From Mixophyes australis (Eukaryota > Chordata > Amphibia > Anura > Limnodynastidae), in contig JAVHZZ010000009.1 of assembly GCA_036250195.1 (NCBI GenBank), positions 99,339,771 to 99,403,770 of the forward strand: a DNA stretch of 64,000 nucleotides. Reading direction: 5' to 3'. How positions within the stretch are numbered: position 1 is the first letter of the stretch; every line of letters begins with the position of its first letter. The position numbers were made by a program, and so were the translations under genes. Below are positions 61,084 to 64,000 of the stretch, piece by piece. The notes beneath the pieces are model-generated. The model had not been told where the DNA came from. It worked only from the letters and a program-made list of their open reading frames with translations, and did not search any database.

Positions 61084-61896
61084 TCATTTAATGACTGAGC
61101 TGTCACGATTTTTGGACAATCCTTTTAGACCTGACCAAATGTCAAAATGCTGTGCTGACTCATCTGAATCACCACTGGGTGTATTGGGAAAGCTTAGTGT
61201 TTTCCTAGAAGCAGTTGCCAGAGAAACTGAAGGAGGAAACGTTGTTGTGTCATGTACCATTTGAGCTGTCAGTCTGCTGACCAGAAACTCATTGCATCTC
61301 TTGAAATCTTGATTAGTTGGAAAGAAAGAGAAGACATAGCTCTTAAACCTAGGATCAAGCACAGTTGGCAAAATGTAGTGATCCAGTTTCAAGATATTGA
61401 TAACTTTAGGATCCTGGCGAAGCGAGTAAAATAATTAATCTTCAATTCCAATATAGTTAGCTGATTTGGCTTGTTTCATTTTGTCCTTCAATTTCTCTAA
61501 CTGCTTCTCAAAAACTCTAATTAGGGGAATCACTTGACTCAAGCTAATGATCTCTGCATTCTCTTCTCAGGTGACTACTTGGCTGGACTAAAATACATTC
61601 CCCCTCAAAGTTTACTCTTCTTGCAGCTGCTACATTCACCTGCATGCTGTTGAAGACTCCTGAAAATGACCATAAATATTTTGGGACACAGACAGCATCT
61701 TCTGCATTGTAATTTTTTTAAAAGTGCTATACCACCAAGTTGATTGTGTGAGCAGAACAGTAAATGTGATGGAATTACCCGCGCTGTAATGCTCCAACAA
61801 TATTGGTGACTTTAATCCCATATCCTCAGGAGAGTCCAAGCAGGATAAGCCATGTTGCAATGATATCCCTTAGTTTTTCAAACAGGTTGTCAGTGG
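61084..61896 (-). pseudogene. hAT A2 transposase remnant, C-terminal half, minus strand
   Basis: The minus-strand frame 61392-61084 reads KLDHYILPTVLDPRFKSYVF, then FKRCNEFLVSRLTAQM and HFDIWSGLKGL, the region before the hAT dimerisation domain. The frame 61860-61636 includes MLSVSQNIYGHFQESSTACR, homologous to MLSVARKISGHFRHSATACR at 63190-63250. The stretch to 61896 gives ADNLFEKLRDIIATWLILLG. Interrupted by stops and frameshifts. The sequence breaks off before the catalytic N-terminal part. Confidence 0.75.
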
Positions 61897-61912
61897 AATT
61901 ACCTCTGATCTG

Positions 61913-61976
61913 TGCCTTGTCTCAGCTCTGATAACCACCTCTCACTCAAGCCTTCAAGACTTCTCCCGTGCTGCTT
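61913..61976 (+). pseudogene. Small L2 ORF2 C-terminal fragment at hAT junction
   Basis: Encodes LITTSHSSLQDFSRAAS, matching LITSSHSRIQDFSRAAP in the L2 at about 59502-59555. Only about 60 bp remain, wedged between two oppositely oriented hAT genes. Confidence 0.6.
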
Positions 61977-63914
61977 CCAGCTTCCAGTCCTGCACCAGTG
62001 GCAGCAGTTCTGGCACGTGACAAGAAAAAGGCCATTGTCATGCCTGGGCATAAAACCCAAAAATCCACTTCTTATGTGTGGAATTATTTCTACCCAAATC
62101 CAGACAACAATTGTATAGCCATTTGTAGTGTATATCAAGCCACTGTCAGTCGAGGGAGGGACCTTAACCATCTTGAAACCTCGTCTATGTTACGCCATTT
62201 AACGAGAGCTCATGGCAAAGTGTTGGGAAAAGCTGAAAGTTCATCCCAAAAAAATACAAGCACTCCATCATCAGCTAAGACCCTCCGCTCACCGACATCC
62301 CGACTACTACAAAATATACCCACCACACCATCCTCATCAATATCCTTAGTAGCGCTTGGAGTTAGCCCGGCATCCCACTTAAGGCTGGATGACTCCTGCA
62401 CTATTATTGATTGGTCTGAAGAAAGCGTTAGTCCCACTGCTGCTGCTGTTGCTGCTGCTGGGGGTTAATCGTCATCCCAGAAGCAGGTCAAGAAAATGTG
62501 CAGTCCTACATTTCAGCAGTTAACTGTGAAACAATCATTTGCGAGGGGAAGCAAATATGACAGCAGTCACCCAGTCGCCAAGCGAATCACAGACGCCATG
62601 GCTGCTGTGTTAGTGTTAGATCTGTGTCCAATATCCACAATAAACGCAGCTGGTTTTTCACAGTTAATTAAGGTTTTGTGTCCGCGTTACAGAATTCCAT
62701 CGCAACACCATTTGTCCCGTAAAGCTATTCCACAACTCTACCAAAAAGTGTGTAAAAATGTAGAGATTGCGCTGAAAAATGCCATTCTGCCCACTGTCCA
62801 CTTAACCACAGATATGTGGACAAGTGGAAGTGGTCAAACCAAAGACTATATGACTGTGACAGCCCACTGGGTTGGTCATTCACCTTCACCAGCAGGAACA
62901 GCAGCAGCATGTACACCACTATGTAACATTTGTCACAGACAGACCAAACTTTGTATCACCGGCTTCGCTAACAGGCATACAGCTGACAATTTGTTAGGCA
63001 AACTAAGAGATGTGATTGATACATGGCTTATACCACTCGGTCTCTCCCCAGGATATGTCATTTCTGATAACGCCAACAATATAGTGCGAGCATTACAGCT
63101 GGGTGATTTCCAGCACATACCCTGTTTTGCTCACACCATCAACTTGGTGGTGCAGAGCTTCCTAAGAAATAACCGTGAGGTGCAGGAGATGCTTTCAGTG
63201 GCCCGTAAGATTTCAGGCCATTTCAGGCATTCAGCCACAGCATGTAGGAGATTGCAGCAGCTCCAAGAGCAGTTAAACTTGCCCTGCCACCAACTTAAGC
63301 AAGAGGTGGTAACTAGGTGGAATTCCACCCTGTACATTCTGCAGAGGATTGAGGAACAGCGCAAAGCCATCTAAGCTTATTGCACAAGCCATGACATTGG
63401 GAAGGGAGGGGGCATGTATTTCACTCTTGCACAGTGGGGAATCCTTTCAGTGCTGTGCAAGGTGCTGAAACCATTTGAAGTTGTGACAAGTGAGTGCAGA
63501 TTGTGCTAGTTTGAGCCAAGTCATTCCTTTAATTAGACTATTGGAAAAGCAGCTTGAGAAACTGAAGGAGGAGATGAAAGCAAGCAATGCCGCAAAGTAT
63601 GTTGGCCTTGTCGATCAAGTACTTAATTCACTTCACAATGATCCCGAGTTATTAGGATCTTGAACTCGGATCAGTACGTTTTGGCCACAGTGCTTGATCC
63701 AAGGTTTAAGACCTACATTGAGTCTTTGCTTCAAAATGAACGAGATGTAAACTTTTGCAAGGAGCTATTGCTCAGCAAGTTGTCCGCTGAACTGGGCCAT
63801 GGCTTGCTGACGCGTCCTCCTTCAGTTTCTCAAGCAGCTGCTGCTCGTAAAAAATTGAATTTTCAAAAAAGAAGCAGGGAAGAACAGAACAGTTTAACAT
63901 CTGGCCTGGTTTGA
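61968..63914 (+). pseudogene. hAT (ZBED-like) transposase, plus strand, interrupted
   Basis: One frame holds 61968-62468 and 62496-63374, separated by a TAA at 62466-62468. The first part is a BED finger: VWNYF (residues 37-41), Cys53, SRG, and ETSSMLRHLTRAH with His77 and His82. The second zinc Cys is Tyr56. A Ser/Thr-rich linker and a polyalanine (CTG/GCT repeat, 62438-62462) follow. From 62496: LTVKQSFARGSKY, the RNase H-like motif LTTDMWTS (Asp106), VISDNANNI (Asp191), PCFAHTINLVV and TRWNSTLYIL (Trp275). A TAA at 63372-63374, a TAG near 63507 and frameshifts before SQVIPLIRLLEKQLEKLKEE (about 63515) and before 63660 (LATVLDPRFKTY) break the rest. Better preserved than copies A1 and A2. 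Intact relatives cut and paste with 8-bp duplications. Confidence 0.85.
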
Positions 63915-64000
63915 AGGATTTTTCTACAAAATGTGTGACCTTGCCCATAACTCCATCCAATATGAGTATTAACATGCAAAGGATGGTGGAGGATTATTTT
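61977..64000 (+). mobile_element. hAT transposon copy B, plus strand, runs off window
   Basis: Starts without a visible terminal inverted repeat at the junction with the L2 fragment. Carries the transposase remnant described separately. The 3' end lies beyond the window. Confidence 0.7.

Larger units (their letters stand above)
54761..61896 (-). mobile_element. hAT transposon copy A2, minus strand, carrying an L2 insertion
   Basis: Begins TAGAGATGCTCAGGCTCGG, with short foldbacks (CTCGG...CCGAG). 55000-55060 (AGCAGTGTTCTTCAAAGTCTACAGTGACATT) matches 42008-42045 of copy A1, so this is the 3' end of a minus-strand hAT. A subterminal tandem array follows, split by an L2 LINE, then 3' sequence shared with A1 (60640-61060) and transposase remnants up to 61896, where homology ends within the codons for ADNLFEKLRDI. 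The 5' half is missing. Confidence 0.65.

Noticed and set aside
62438..62462. CTG/GCT trinucleotide expansion
   Set aside because: Short, interrupted (GTT) and within the transposase linker. Ordinary polyalanine coding repeat.

Overview
The window reads as intergenic DNA from a large, repeat-rich vertebrate genome, most likely an anuran amphibian. The pointers are a frog-type mix of elements: an L2 LINE, tRNA-headed SINEs with L2-like tails, Penelope-like elements with hammerhead-ribozyme motifs, BED-finger hAT transposons, Metaviridae-type LTRs, many foldback MITEs and long (TA)n tracts. The species cannot be named from sequence alone. I found no host protein-coding gene, tRNA or rRNA that I can defend. 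Every recognisable coding stretch is transposon-derived, and nearly all are broken.

Layout. 1-9 kb: a Helitron-like fragment beside (TA)n, a 331-bp palindromic MITE, an antisense LTR abutting a three-exon ORF remnant with short introns, a solo LTR (6566-7250) and a SINE. 10-20 kb: a hAT MITE with a perfect 8-bp target duplication, a Penelope-like GIY-YIG endonuclease ORF with an AT-rich tail and a degenerate hammerhead, more MITEs and SINEs, and a probable antisense LTR. 20-26.2 kb: a solo LTR (20953-21792) and then a complete two-LTR element (23068-26215, target duplication GCTAG). Its leader appears able to pair with its own 5' transcript end, which suggests Tf1/sushi-type self-priming. Its gag is permuted and no pol is visible. 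26-37 kb: mostly unrecognised DNA with poly-C runs, a second hAT MITE and a second Penelope-like element with an intact hammerhead core. 37-39 kb: an unidentified GC-rich element with promoter-like motifs, then an antisense solo LTR. 41.5-44.8 kb: an antisense Penelope end joined to an internally deleted hAT on the minus strand, which is itself split by a solo LTR. 46-54 kb: a cluster of related foldback repeats.

54.8-64 kb: a nested stack. A hAT on the minus strand cut into an older MITE. Its subterminal region is a 110-131-bp tandem array. An almost full-length L2 LINE (about 4.5 kb) landed inside that array with target duplication ATTACT. At 61.9 kb the minus-strand hAT meets a second hAT gene on the plus strand, head to head, across a small L2 fragment. 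The second hAT runs off the window end.

There is no operon-like cooperation. The relationships are of insertion order and parasitism: MITEs on hAT and Harbinger transposases, SINEs on L2 machinery, and solo LTRs left by recombination. The observations I rate highest are the self-priming signature with permuted gag, hammerhead motifs at three Penelope-like ends, a shared RFX-type X-box palindrome in three solo LTRs, the head-to-head hAT junction, and the short-intron ORF remnant at 3.8-4.5 kb.
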